NCBI GenBank assembly: GCA_019009955.1 | Contig: CM032228.1 | Span: 230,196,001-230,260,000 of the forward strand | Direction: 5' to 3' | DNA: 64,000 nt | Origin: Riptortus pedestris | Lineage: Eukaryota > Arthropoda > Insecta > Hemiptera > Alydidae | In this document: positions 1 to 11,001 of the stretch, in pieces | How the letters are laid out: every line of letters begins with the position of its first letter | Numbering within the stretch: position 1 is the stretch's first letter | The notes under the pieces: generated by a model | What the model was told of the DNA's origin: nothing | The model's input: the letters and a program-made list of their open reading frames with translations, nothing else | The model's database searches: none | Position numbers and translations under genes: made by a program

Positions 1-1
1 A

Positions 2-262
2 GTTGTATTAGGGAGACTCCGAATTGGGCACACACGACTTACGCATGGCTATCTTATGACAATTGATCAACCCCCGATTTGTGAGAAATGTAACACAGAA
101 CTGACTATATATCACATATTAATGGAATGCCATAAGTATACAGATATTAGAAACAAATGCAATATATCCAATAGTATAGAAGTGGCCCTTGGAGATGACC
201 CGAAAGAACTCGATAAATTGTTTAATTTTGTAAAAAACAGGAGTTTATACAAAGAAATTTAA
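2..262 (+). pseudogene. LINE C-terminal tail (zinc-knuckle end), partial
   Basis: The frame is open from the window edge to the TAA at 260-262. It reads RLRIGHTRLTHGYL, then a C-x2-C-x7-H-x4-C cluster (CEKC...HILMEC). This arrangement is typical of the extreme C terminus of I/Jockey/R1-group non-LTR retrotransposon polyproteins, after the RNase H-like region. Only the last 86 or so residues are inside the window, so the reverse transcriptase is not seen and activity cannot be judged. Related tails lie at 54047 (+) and 19222 (-). The clade is not resolved. Confidence 0.7.
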
Positions 263-396
263 AGTGCAATTGTTTGTATCCTCTTTTATATTGTTAAAAT
301 GGCGATATGGATGAGGATACCAAAATGTGAATTAAAAATATTACAGGGCGATGATAACCTGGTAGTTTTTAAACCCTATACAACAACAACAAAACT
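263..396 (+). mobile_element. 3' UTR and CAA-rich tail of the LINE
   Basis: This sequence follows the LINE stop codon and ends in CAACAACAACAAAAC. Much of it recurs after the LINE tail at 54290-54494 (for example AAAATGGCGAT-TGGATGAGGAT), which shows it belongs to the element. Confidence 0.6.
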
Positions 397-1997
397 AGAC
401 ATACTTCCTATGAAGACAATTTGGTCCACACATCCTATCTTATTATTCATTAACCTTTTATTAATTTCTAGGTGTTGACAATTTCGCACTTGGTCTAGTT
501 AAACCTTAGCTCTATTCTTTCTCCACTTTCGCTTAATTCGTCGAGAATGTAAAGAAAGATTTTTTTTTTATTTATTTATACAGGAGCACCCGCATCTTGG
601 CGATTTGGCTCAAAGTTTCACAATGTAAAATGAAAAACAATTATAGAAAAATAACAAAAACTGAAACAACAAATAAAAAATTAAATAGAACAAATAATCA
701 TTAAATACTAGTAATAAAGACAACTAATAAACATTAGACTAGTAATAAATACAACAATTTAAAATGGTTTTAATAAAAAGATTATGTTATTCCTATATAC
801 TAATACATTTATATTATTTTATTTATTTAGTTTTGTGCCCCAGAGCGATGGTGGTTAAAATAATCAGATATTAAATAAATATTTTCCATAATATAAAAGT
901 ACAAATAAAGGTAAGCACATGAAGGAGTAAATATATCATCCTAATAATGTAAAGAAAGAAAAAAAGGACGAAACTTCAGCCAATTACTTGTACAAAACAC
1001 ACTTCAACTTCAACGAGCAAGTCTGGGCGACAGCTTAGATTACCATATAACGTGACTGCATCTATTTATATGTTATCATTATGAATAATTATACATAGTA
1101 AACACTGTATTTGAAAACAAAAGATTATAAATTTACCTCCTTTCTGGTTCTACCTCCTTCCAGCTTAAATCTTTATAGTTTTTTTTTTTTCTTTTTGTAC
1201 ATTTACCTATATTTTAGACTTAATTTTGTTCATTGTAACACTTATTTTGTAGATTTGTAATGTACACTTAATTTAGTACGTTTATATTCTCTCATGTTTA
1301 AAGATGAATCGCCATTGTATCAGCATCTTAAGTAAATAAATAAAAATAATTCTCAAAAACTGGCATGTGCTTAAAAACAGTGAAACAGCTCTGGGTAAGA
1401 GGCCTAAGTCTCAAAACGTGCCGTGTGCTTAAAATAAATCGCTGTGAAGGATATTGACATCTCATTTGCCCAGACATTATACGAAGACTACTGGGTGTTA
1501 TTTGATGACCATCCCCCTCGCTTCGAAAGGCTTTTAATCTTCATCTTTCAAATAGTCATTTATTGGCCTCTATTTTTTTTAATCATTTTTTTATCTTTCA
1601 AGACATCCTTTTTTTTATTTTGAACATCCCCTTGGGAATTGAAACGCCACCGACAGGGAATACCTTGAAGATGATCCTGCAGATGATGTGTTTAATATCC
1701 CAGAGCTATTGATAAGGGAGTTTAGCAGAGATTAAAGAGGTAATGGATGAGCAAAGTAAGCCGAGGACCGGCGAATAATTTCTTCCAAGATTAAACTCCT
1801 CCAAGGAGTAGAGATTAATATTTTCGCTTGGAGGAAGTACGTAGGCCGCGGAAGGCGTTTTACGTTTATTGACGTATATAACCTTCTACGAAATTGAGTT
1901 AACATGGAGTGTATGTGTGTTTGAAAGTTCAGTTGTATGGATTAGGTAATCTCCCTGAAGTGAAATCGGATTAAAAAATGTTGAATAAACACTTTTA
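397..1997. other. AT-rich intergenic DNA with LINE-like 3' ends
   Basis: No coding region was recognised. TTTATTTATTTA at about 570 followed by GGCGATTTGGCTCA resembles the sequence at 20747-20800. On the minus strand this would be a LINE 3' end with a (TAAA)n tail. A plus-strand counterpart ending in AAGTAAATAAATAAA lies near 1330-1346. The stretch 1430-1870 is less repetitive and has no open frame of note. Confidence 0.4.
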
Positions 1998-3083
1998 TTA
2001 ACCCTCCGTCGGACGCGTGATCTCTCAGATACACGGTTTCTAGAAAAAGATTTGCCACTCCTCCTAGCAGAGAGTGGTGGTGTAGTGCTTCGAGTTATGT
2101 GCTTTATAGGTCTCCCCCTCAAGGTCAGTAGTGTCACTGCGTTTGATTTAGTCGTGTGTTTCACCTGTCATTCAGTTTAATCTCCTAGATACAACGCGCC
2201 CGATCTCGGAAGTTTTTTTGAAATCTGTATTTCATAAATATATACATCAATTAACTGTCTATTTATTGAATGTAATTATATAAACCAATTTTTCTATTAT
2301 TTTGCTCATACATGAGCTTTCAGAAGAACGTATTCAAGAAAATATTGTATGACACAGTGACAACAGTAGACGTTTACCAACCGAATTAGGGACGAAACTT
2401 GACGGGTACAGACCCATTGGACCATACATTGAACTCAAGTACAGAACAGCATAAAAAAAGTCCCTCCACTACAACGAACTAAAGCAAATGATGTGAACCA
2501 AGCAAAACTTAAAAGAAAGCAAAATTTGTTTACAACATAGTTCCACGCCTTTTCCTGATTGTAATGCAGCTCTGCAAAAGAGATAATAATTAAACTGGTA
2601 TTTTTAAAAGGATTGGTACATTAAAATTTAGATGATTTTTTATAAGTCTTATCTAAAAGTGATTTCGTGCTATATATATTTTTAAATGAAGTTATATTTA
2701 GATATTTTGTTTATATTGTTCACAAACTGAAATGAATTATGAATAATTAAGACATGCGCATTTAAACTATTTCTTTTGGTATTTGTATGTTTTAATTATA
2801 TATTAAAAATTATCGTCCACGGTTTTAATAACAATGAATCTATAACCAACTTGGTTATATTATCTACCATGATTTGTTTTATTATAGTACGTGTCAATTT
2901 TGAAAATTGTTTACTTCTTACAAACAAATACTTTCTCAGATATGATTTCTAATTACACACTGAACATTTTAGTGCAAAATATATATTAAAAAACTGTATT
3001 TCCGTAAAAACGGTTGAGGTTGTATCTCTGAGATACACGCGCCCGAAGGCGGAATATTTTTGACGCGCCTGACCGAGGGTTAA
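1998..3083. mobile_element. TTAA-flanked non-autonomous DNA transposon (piggyBac-like)
   Basis: The left end is TTAA followed by CCCTCCGTCGGACGCGT. The right end, read on the minus strand, is TTAA followed by CCCTCGGTCAGGCGCGT, so 14 of 17 terminal bases match. TTAA duplications and CCC-starting inverted ends are the hallmark of piggyBac-group elements. The interior of about 1.08 kb has no transposase ORF. A GAGATACACGCGCCCG-like motif occurs subterminally on the right and, in variant form, near 2186-2210. Confidence 0.6.
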
Positions 3084-3154
3084 TCTACTATTCTTCAATT
3101 CTTGTTCCGTTCCCTAGAACATACAACTGAGATAATTGTAATCATCATGAAGCA

Positions 3155-3221
3155 ATTTTGAAAAATATACCTCAAATGCCCACCGATCCTGCCTAATAGT
3201 ACGTGAAAATGGGATCCGTTA

Positions 3222-3282
<61 letters not shown>

Positions 3283-3960
3283 CTGATATAAATCTAGCGG
3301 TCGCATTATTTATTTGATCGTTACCAACCTTGACATATAAGCGCATTATTTATTTGATCGTTACCAACCTTGACATATAAGCGTATTATTTATTTGACAT
3401 ATAAGCGCATTATTTATTTGATCGTTACCAAACTTGACATATAAGCGTATTATTTATTTGACATATATGCGCATTATTTATTTGATCGTTACCAAACTTG
3501 ACATATAAGCGTATTATTTATTTGACATATAAGCGCATTATTTATTTGATCGTTACCAAACTTTACATATAAGCGTATTATTTATTTGACATATAAGCGC
3601 ATTATTTATTTGATCGTTACCAAACTTGACATATAAGCGTTTCATGCAAAACTAAAAGTCAAGCTTAGTTTACGGCTGAAATCATGCTAGTGGCAGGAGG
3701 GAGTTTTGAAATCTGTCTGTTATTATAAGTTAAATCAAAAATTGTATAGAATAAATCTTATTGAAAACTATATTTATTATTAATATTGTTGAATAGATTT
3801 ATTCTCTATCTTCAATATTAACCGAGATATTTGGATGTTTTAGTTGTCAGTCTTCTGCAAACCTCCACTCCTGCTCATGCCACATAATGAGCCGCTTCAT
3901 TTGAATCATAAATACAGAATATCGGTTTCAACAGATATTTACTGAATGAGGTACTCAGAA
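3155..3960 (+). mobile_element. HINE-like repeat, both ends truncated
   Basis: It matches the internal HINE-like order: CCTCAAATGCCCACCGATCCT, a (TA)n core (3227-3276), CTAGCGGTCGCA, TTTGATCGTTACCAAAC, a G-rich block, TTCTCTATCTTCAATATTAACCGAGATATTTG, and AAACCTCCACTCCTGCTCATG. Neither terminal hairpin is present. The part after the TA core has been amplified into a tandem array. Confidence 0.7.
3296..3642. repeat. Tandem array of about 62 bp inside a HINE-like copy
   Basis: About six copies of a block built on GCATTATTTATTTGATCGTTACCAAAC and TTGACATATAAGCG. A longer and a shorter (TATTTATTTGACATATAAGCG) subunit alternate. The unit is the segment that is single-copy in other family members, so the array arose by local amplification. 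Confidence 0.85.
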
Positions 3961-4017
3961 ATGCGCCGTTTGACTACCTCATCATTAATCATTTTACGTC
4001 CCTAACTCGACAATTAG

Positions 4018-4573
4018 TTTTTCTGTAATCGTTGAATAATGGCAACATTACTAAACTGAAATGAGTGAAGAAAGTGAATTGCCTTCTTAATTAGTAATAA
4101 GTATAAATTAAAAAATAATTTGAAATTGGAAATTAAATGCTTTTAAATGTTTCTTAACATTGTAAGAATTTATTTTAACAAAATAAATTGAAATGTGAAT
4201 GAATTATTGGTGGAAATAATCGATATAATTTAAAATTTTAATATAATAATAATTACCTTCCTTGTTTATAAGGTGCACTACTTCACAATCATCACTAGTT
4301 GTTTTATAACTATGCTTATAACCTTTCACAACCATTCTTATAACCTACCAACAACATACCATAATCTTCACAACATCCTAATTTTGTTCATATTCCGGTT
4401 AGATCTGATCATGTATTACACGATTACAGAAAAAATTTAATATTACGCTCTTGACGAAAGTAGAATTTACAACTCTCGTGAAATTACCACACTCGCTTCG
4501 CTCGTGTGGGTAAACGTTTCACTCGAGTTGTAAAATGATCTACTTTCGTCACTTGTATAATAAATAACTATTA
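4018..4573 (+). mobile_element. Composite repeat: TIR element plus adjoining dyad
   Basis: The segment 4018-4435 begins TTTTTCTGTAATCGT and ends with its inverse (ACGATTACAGAAAAA), which makes it a non-autonomous TIR element. Joined to it, 4440-4565 forms a long imperfect dyad: GACGAAAGTAGA...TTTACAACTC...ACACTCGCTTCGCTCGTGTG...GAGTTGTAAAATGATCTACTTTCGTC. The same composite occurs inverted at 44603-45199, so the two parts move or duplicate together. It has no coding capacity. Confidence 0.75.
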
Positions 4574-4983
4574 TTCCTTCTACACTGTTGTTTTCAACAC
4601 TAAAGATCATTATACATAATAGCTAAAATCAGATCCGGAATTGAGGGGTGGGGGGTTTCAGAATGGGGAATTTGGAAATTCATATCTCCCGTATTTTAAG
4701 AATAAACAGAGAATATGCGGGTTGATGATGATAACACAAGTGAGTTATAGTACCGCATGAGAAACCTGCTTAGTTTACACTGCCCTTGAATGGCGGGATT
4801 TTTATTGGTTATTATACTTAGTTTTCATCCTTGTATATTCCCCCATTTCTACTCATTTCACATTAGTACTAAGACATAATATCACAGCGGGATTTATTTC
4901 AATTCTTTACAATATGTTGTTTTCAAGAGGCTCTAGTTAGCCATGAGTGTTGGCTTCACACGGTAAAGCAGTGCAATAGGAAT

Positions 4984-5116
4984 TTATTTAGTGAAGGACT
5001 CATTAAATAAAAACCTTAGTCCCACCCTGACTAGAAAAGGATGGTAACCTACAGACAGCCCATCCCAAATAACCGTAGTTGCAACAATTGGGCGTTAATA
5101 AATAATAATAATATTT
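4984..5116 (+). mobile_element. SINE-like repeat, copy 1
   Basis: It carries the family core CCCACCCTGACTAGAAAAGG, a GGTAACCT segment and an (AATAAT)n tail. Five copies occur in the window, all on the plus strand. The copy at 18285 retains a pol III B-box-like motif. Confidence 0.6.
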
Positions 5117-5263
5117 AATTCATTGGGTAAAATTGTGACTATTCTGTAAGCACCCCCCCCCCTACTGTAATAATTCTCACTTCAAACAACTGAGCCACTA
5201 AATATTTCTTTTCCAATTTAAATTTCAAGACATATTTTACTCAGTCTACTTATTATTTCAAAA

Positions 5264-5700
5264 AGTCCGTCCCGCAGGGTCTGCGTAAACTAAGCAGATT
5301 TCCCAAGTGAAGTTTTACAATAGAGAAATCTGCCTAATAACAACTGTAGTAGTAAGAAACCTCTAAACCTAAAACATTATTTAGGGCGTAATAACCCAGT
5401 AGTTTCTAGCCCCAAAAAACAGTTAACCTAACCTCTAAACCTATTCACGAGGAAAGGAATAGTTATAGAAACGGCCGCCAGAGCTCTCGGCGGAAAGTCC
5501 GAACATAGCCTACTAGTGACCACACGCAGAATACAAATGCAAATATCTCGGTTAATATTCAAGATACAGAATAAATGTATAGAACAATATTTATAGTAAA
5601 TTTAATTTGCAATAAGATTTATTCTATACAATTTGTCGACCCGACGCATAATAACGGAGATATTTTGAATTTTCAAAACTCCCGAATTATTTATTGACAA
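5264..5700 (-). mobile_element. HINE-like repeat, truncated at the AGCAG end
   Basis: Starts AAAAAGTCCGTCCCGCAGGG (hairpin end), then TAAGCAGATTTCCC, and runs through the AATATCTCGG...TTGCAATAAGATT blocks. It stops near TTTTCAAAACTCCC, before the G/C-rich block and (TA)n core, where a SINE-like copy follows. Confidence 0.8.
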
Positions 5701-5818
5701 AATTCATTAAATGACATCCTAAAATCCCACCCTGGCTAGAAAAGGGTGGTAACCTGTAGATAACCCGTCCCGATTAGCCTAAGTTGCAAAACGTAAACGT
5801 TAATAAATAATAATAATA
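5684..5818 (+). mobile_element. SINE-like repeat, copy 2
   Basis: Contains CCCACCCTGGCTAGAAAAGG, TGGTAACCTGTAGATAACCC and the AATAATAATAAT tail. It abuts the truncated HINE-like copy and may have inserted into it. Confidence 0.6.
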
Positions 5819-6941
5819 GTGTCAGATCCGTAACGCGGCGAGCGAAATCCTCTAGAGCACGTAACACCTGCACTCATTACTTTATCGTTTCTCACTTAAA
5901 GCATTACAATTTATAGACTCTAACTGAGTTTCTTGATCAGATCTTCACGTAACTATCAGTCGTCTCAAAGCACGTACAATCTTCATTTGCGGACTGGGGA
6001 CAAATGACACCCAGAAAATCAAATGGCCTCAATATATGTACCAGTTCCTAGAAAATGTTCATTTTACAAACCTTTGCGTTCATACAAAGCTACTAGCTGT
6101 AACCAACAACGGTAGACAAAATATCAAGAGACTCTGAAGTGTCATTCATACCAACTAGCTCACTAAACTACCATCGACAGAAGCACACTCGCTACCTCTA
6201 TCTTTCGAAACCCGCGGTTCAACCACCGGCATCAGTTTCAAACCCTTCCCCAAACATGCAAAGGAGAAAAAATTCTACTTAAAATATAACCAAACTTTTC
6301 CACATAAAGAAGTCCAGTACCGGAGCAGAATATTAAATTTCTCTCTTGCATTCTTTATCGATCTCAGCCTCTTGTGTTTTAGTTATTATTTTACAAAAAC
6401 CTGGACTACTTTTTCTTATATTAATTCTTATTATTATATTAATTAACTTCTATATGGAGCATAAACAAAAAATTCAAAGAATTATAAAAGATTTGACAGC
6501 AAAAATATTTACAAGGGCGTCAATTTTCATTACTAAGTATTTGCGAATAATTTAAATTTTCAATCGTATTTCGGCTGATGTAATACTAGAATTGTTGTGC
6601 TAAACCAAAAAGTTTATGATTTAATCCTGTTTACACATATAGTTAACTAGATTATCAAGCACTATTGCAAATTTTATGAATGGCTTCATATTTAAATAGA
6701 AATATTTTAAAGTGAGGTTCTTTTTCAATAAACCACTCTTTAAAATAGTGTAAACTTAGAAAGCCTCTCTCCGTGGACTGCATGAGCCGACTAATGTTGA
6801 GACAGCCAGAGTACGTTTTCATTTACCCTCAAACCTCGAATCACTCAACAATGAGACAGATAAAACTAGAGATTAACACATTTGACATGAGATGACAATG
6901 AGCCTTAAGCAGGCTCATTCACCGTTAATTATATAAAAGTC
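5819..6941. other. Intergenic, no gene recognised
   Basis: Mostly single-copy in this window. Short open frames here (for example 6346-6555) are hydrophobic AT-rich translations with no recognisable motif. Confidence 0.4.
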
Positions 6942-7355
6942 CCTCACGCAGGGGCTGCGTAAACTTAGCAGATTTCCCTCGTGAAGCTATACAATAGAGA
7001 AATCTCTATACGAGAGCCGAACAGTTAGGGCCAAACTAGCTTTTGGCCTGAAACGCTCGTTATCGGCCCACATTTAATAAAAATGCAAATATCTCGGTTA
7101 ATATTGAAGATAGAGAATAAATGTATAGAACAATATTTATAGTAAATTTAATTTGCAATAAGATTGGTTCTATACAATTTTTTGATCCGACGTATGGTAT
7201 TGGAGATATTTTGAATTTTCAAAAACCTCCCCTCTAACCCCCCCTCCTACTGGTCCGATTTCAGCCGTTAACGAACTTGATCTTTCTTTTTACATAAAAC
7301 GACTAAATATCGAGTAACGATTAAATAATAATTGCGACCGCTAGAGCGGTAACAG

Positions 7356-7405
<50 letters not shown>

Positions 7406-7531
7406 TTTTGAACGGACCTCATTTTCGTCATCTCCTGGGTAGGATCGATGGACATTTGAAGAATAATTTCGAAAATCGCGTCATGAATACAACCTCAATA
7501 GCTGATTTCCCTTAAGGGAAATCTTCTAAAA
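6942..7531 (-). mobile_element. HINE-like repeat, near full length
   Basis: Hairpin end AAAAGTCCCTCACGCAGGGG, subterminal TTAGCAGATTTCCC, C-rich block (7225-7260), (TA)n core 7363-7402, TTTTGAACGGACCTCATTTTCGTC, and the terminal palindrome GATTTCCCTTAAGGGAAATC followed by TTCTAAAA. No coding capacity. Confidence 0.85.
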
Positions 7532-8013
7532 ACCGATGAGTTGAAGGCGGGGGAACTGAAAGAATGAAACAATAAAGTACGAATAACTTGCTTAATGCCT
7601 GGGTTACGCAAAAATGCATAAAACAACAATTTAGAACATCAATAGTTTAACAAGATTGGTTCTATAAAATTTTACAATACGACTCATAATAACGAAGATA
7701 TTTTGAATTTTCGAATTCCCCTCCTTCTTTAAACCGTTACTATTTCCGCCAATAACAAATATTATTTTCTCGAGTAAAGAACGAAAAATCATATTTGAAG
7801 ACGCCATTACATAATGTATTTGCATGTATCTCACAAAGTAAAAGTTCAATGGAAACCATATTTTGTATTTCAGTTATTGTATTAGTTTTGAACGGACCTC
7901 ATTTTCATCATCTCCTGGGTAGGATCGATGGACATTTGAAGAAAAATTTCGAAAATCGCGTCATGAGTACAACCTCAATAGCTGATTTCCTTTAAGGGAA
8001 ATCTGCTAAAAAT
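7532..8013 (-). mobile_element. HINE-like repeat, 3'-part copy chained to the previous one
   Basis: It begins directly after the preceding copy and lacks the ACGCAG hairpin. It ends GCTGATTTCCTTTAAGGGAAATCTGCTAAAA. The 7620-7860 part matches, in reverse, the left arm of the palindrome at 47.79-48.05 kb. Confidence 0.75.
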
Positions 8014-9422
8014 AACCTAAAATTTGTGTTCACAAGCTTTCGGAAAGCGGTCTTTAAGGTAATTGACAAAAGACACCTAATTGTATAAATTCCCATTGAT
8101 AATTTACCCGTGGGCAAGGCATTAAACGCCAGGTTGACATATATTGAAGTTGTCGTTTGCTTACACACGCTACCTAATAAGATATTCAGACTACAGGCTA
8201 TGGGGAGATGGCGCTCTAAAGATCCTGGCCTCGAGAAACATAGTCTCCTCTATTAATTATGCCCTTGTTCTTGGTCTCATGAAAAAGACAACGGGTAACA
8301 GTTCTTTTGATTATATTCCTTACAGTTTTCGACCCACTTAGAAATAAATGAACCAATCCCTCCATTTAGCATGTAAATACTAAACAGCATAACACTTACA
8401 AGTTACCGACATTGATTTACTAATTACATGGATTGAGTAACTTTAAATAAAGTTATAACTGATGTTGGTTTATAATTGTCATGTATTTAATTACTTATTC
8501 TTCACTATAAGTGCAAAAAGAAATTTGAGCAAATGTTTTTTAACCCATTCTCATACTGAATATGTCGATGCACTCAACCAATGTATAATAAAATATATAA
8601 TGGCTGTGGCCACATAAAATACAAGTTACATTTTAAAAAATTTCGCTAAACAGTAACAAGTTATTAATTATTAAAATTCTATGATCATGCTATGAATCAT
8701 TTCAGAAATCATTAAATATACTAAAATTTAATAAATAATTACTATAAATTAATACAGTGGCACTTAATCATATCATTACTTCAATTAAAATTTATATAAA
8801 ACTTACACCTCTTCAGCAATTAAAAAGAAACTTAGGAAACTTTAATGCTAAATAATTTACTTAAACTTAGAGCTGTAATTTTTAATATAGCGAAATGAAT
8901 TAATAAGAGAAAATAATATGCCCAAATTCCTTGTTTTCTCAAGGAGCCACTTCTGAAGTGCTTTCTGCTTGTTCTAAGCATAAAAGTAGCCCCATTTTTC
9001 TTCTTTTTGTTGGGATTTTGTCAGTAATAGTCAGTGACCGTAAAATATTAGATGTTCCTTCAGAGAGAGAGTAATAATTCTGTTAAAAAAAAGAGGGAAA
9101 AATACAGTTCTCATTAGCTTATCAAAACAATCTCGCAGCAAAAATATTTAAAAAAAAATAATTGTATACAATATGTATTTCAACTTTTTGTATATTTACC
9201 TATAACCAAAATAATTGTAATATAGGTGGTGTATAACATTGTATTATAATAAAAATTGTTATTAGGCTTACAAATGACACATAGAAGTTTGAATTATGGT
9301 CTATGATGGTCAAAAATGTGTTTCATGTTCCCTCCTAAGAAAATTATCTAATGTAAAATCATAACAGTTCAGGATATATTATCTTATTCAGATTATAACA
9401 TATGCAAGAGTGATAATCTGCA
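8014..9422. other. AT-rich intergenic, no gene recognised
   Basis: No exon-like coding bias or repeat shared with other parts of the window was seen. The open frame at 8144-8341 has no recognisable domain. Confidence 0.35.
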
Positions 9423-10375
9423 TTTTCAGAGCCATCCACGTCCATGTGATCAGCTTGCAAGATATTCTCTGGACTGCAATGTTTCCAGTAAGTTCGTCAT
9501 ATCTAAACTCAGAGCACCCAGAGATACTCATACTGGCTTCGAATTTACAGTATGTTAACTTTATCGTTACATCCTCGTCAATGACATGACCTTCTTAGAT
9601 ATTATTTGGGCTAGATTTTGATTGAAATGTAAGTACCAAGTCTCGAGTAAGTTAAACCCGTTTAAACATAAAACACTCAGGGGCGTTCACAATAATTTTG
9701 AGTTCCCAGAAAGTCCTTTCCTCAGCTATCCACATCTCAAGTGATTAGCTTGCAAGAAATTTTCTGGATTACAATGTATCTAGTTAGTCATCCCATTTAA
9801 ACTTAAAACACTCAGAGATGCGCCTCATATTTTGACTTCCCAGGAAGTCCTTTCCTCAGCTATCCACCTCTCACGTGATTAGTTTGCAAGAAATTTTCTG
9901 GACTAGAATGTCTCCAGTAAGATAATCAAATTTAAAATTAAAGCACTCAGAGATGCTCCTCTTATTTTGGTTTCCCAGAAAGTCCTATCCTCAACTATCC
10001 ACGTCTCAAGTGATTAGCTTGCAAGAAATTTTCTGGACTACAATCTATCCAGTAAGATCATCCCATTTCAACTTAAAACACTCAGAGATGCTAACTCGTA
10101 TTTTGACTTCCCAGGAAGTCCTTTCCTCAGCTATCCACCTCTCACGTGATTAGTTTGCAAGAAATTTTCTGGACTAGAATGCCTCCAGTAAGATAATCCT
10201 ATTTAAACTTAAAACACTCAGAGATGCTCCTCTTATTTTGACTTCCCAGAAAGTCCTTTCCTCAGCTATCCACGTCTCAAGTGATTAGCTTGCATGAAAG
10301 TTTCTGGACTACAATGTCACCAGCAAGTTCAATCCATCTAAACTTAAACCACTCATAGACGCTCACTCTGATATT
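9423..10375. repeat. 135-bp tandem array with 270-bp higher-order period
   Basis: The phrase AGTCCTTTCCTCAGCTATCCAC recurs near 9707, 9843, 9978, 10113 and 10248, a spacing of about 135 bp. A diverged unit precedes it at 9423 and a decayed edge follows. Units alternate between two types: TCTCAAGTGATTAGCTTGC (9707, 9978, 10248) and TCTCACGTGATTAGTTTGC (9843, 10113). The real repeat is therefore a dimer of about 270 bp, as in satellite DNA. Confidence 0.9.
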
Positions 10376-10605
10376 AGATATTCTAAGGTGTATGTTTAGA
10401 TCGAAATTTGAACCAATTAAACTATCATAACCCAAAAAAGGTAATGCATATGACGTTTGATTGTAATGCTTGCTTACTTTAAACAGAATGGACAACCATT
10501 AAAATCACAGATAATATTGCTAAGGAGGAATCAACATATGAAGGACCACCAATAACTCCTTCAACATCCTGTCCTTCTGTTATTTCCTTCCCACTAATAT
10601 AGTTG

Positions 10606-11001
10606 TAGCATATGCTATATGGTTGCTAGGTGATGCAGCATATGCTATACGGTTGCTAGGTGATGCAGCATATGCTATACGGTTGCTAGGTGATGCAGCA
10701 TATGCTATATGGTTGCTAGGTGATGCAGCATATGCTATATGGTTGCTAGGTGATGCAGCATATGCTATATGGTTGCTAGGTGATGCAGCATATGCTATAT
10801 GGTTGCTAGGTGATGCAGCATATGCTATATGGTTGCTAGGTGATGCAGCATATGCTATATGGTTGCTAGGTGATGCAGCAATGCTATATGGTTCCTAGGC
10901 GATGCAGCATATGCTATACGGTTGCTAGGTGATGCAGCATATGCTATATGGTTGCTAGGTGATGCAGCATATGCTATATGGTTGCTAGGTGATGCAGCAT
11001 A
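10606..11001. repeat. 30-bp minisatellite, about 13 copies
   Basis: The unit is GGTTGCTAGGTGATGCAGCA followed by TATGCTATAT/C, in near-perfect register from 10621 to about 10880. A 2-bp loss at 10881 then shifts it, and three to four more copies follow. Since 30 is divisible by three, one frame stays open and encodes a ten-residue repeat (LLGDAAYAIW). There is no evidence that this is a gene. Confidence 0.95.

Noticed and set aside
1886..2164. 92-residue minus-strand ORF
   Set aside because: It spans the left border of the TTAA element, with Arg/Ser-rich composition and no domain.
7631..7849. 72-residue ORF also present at 47786-48043
   Set aside because: Both are the same internal segment of the HINE-like repeat; shared frame reflects sequence identity, and other copies carry stops.
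10623..10898. 91-residue ORF with LLGDAAYAIW repeats
   Set aside because: Explained by a 30-bp minisatellite whose unit length is a multiple of three.
10606..11001. CRISPR-like array
   Set aside because: The repeat units are contiguous with no unique spacers, and the context is eukaryotic.
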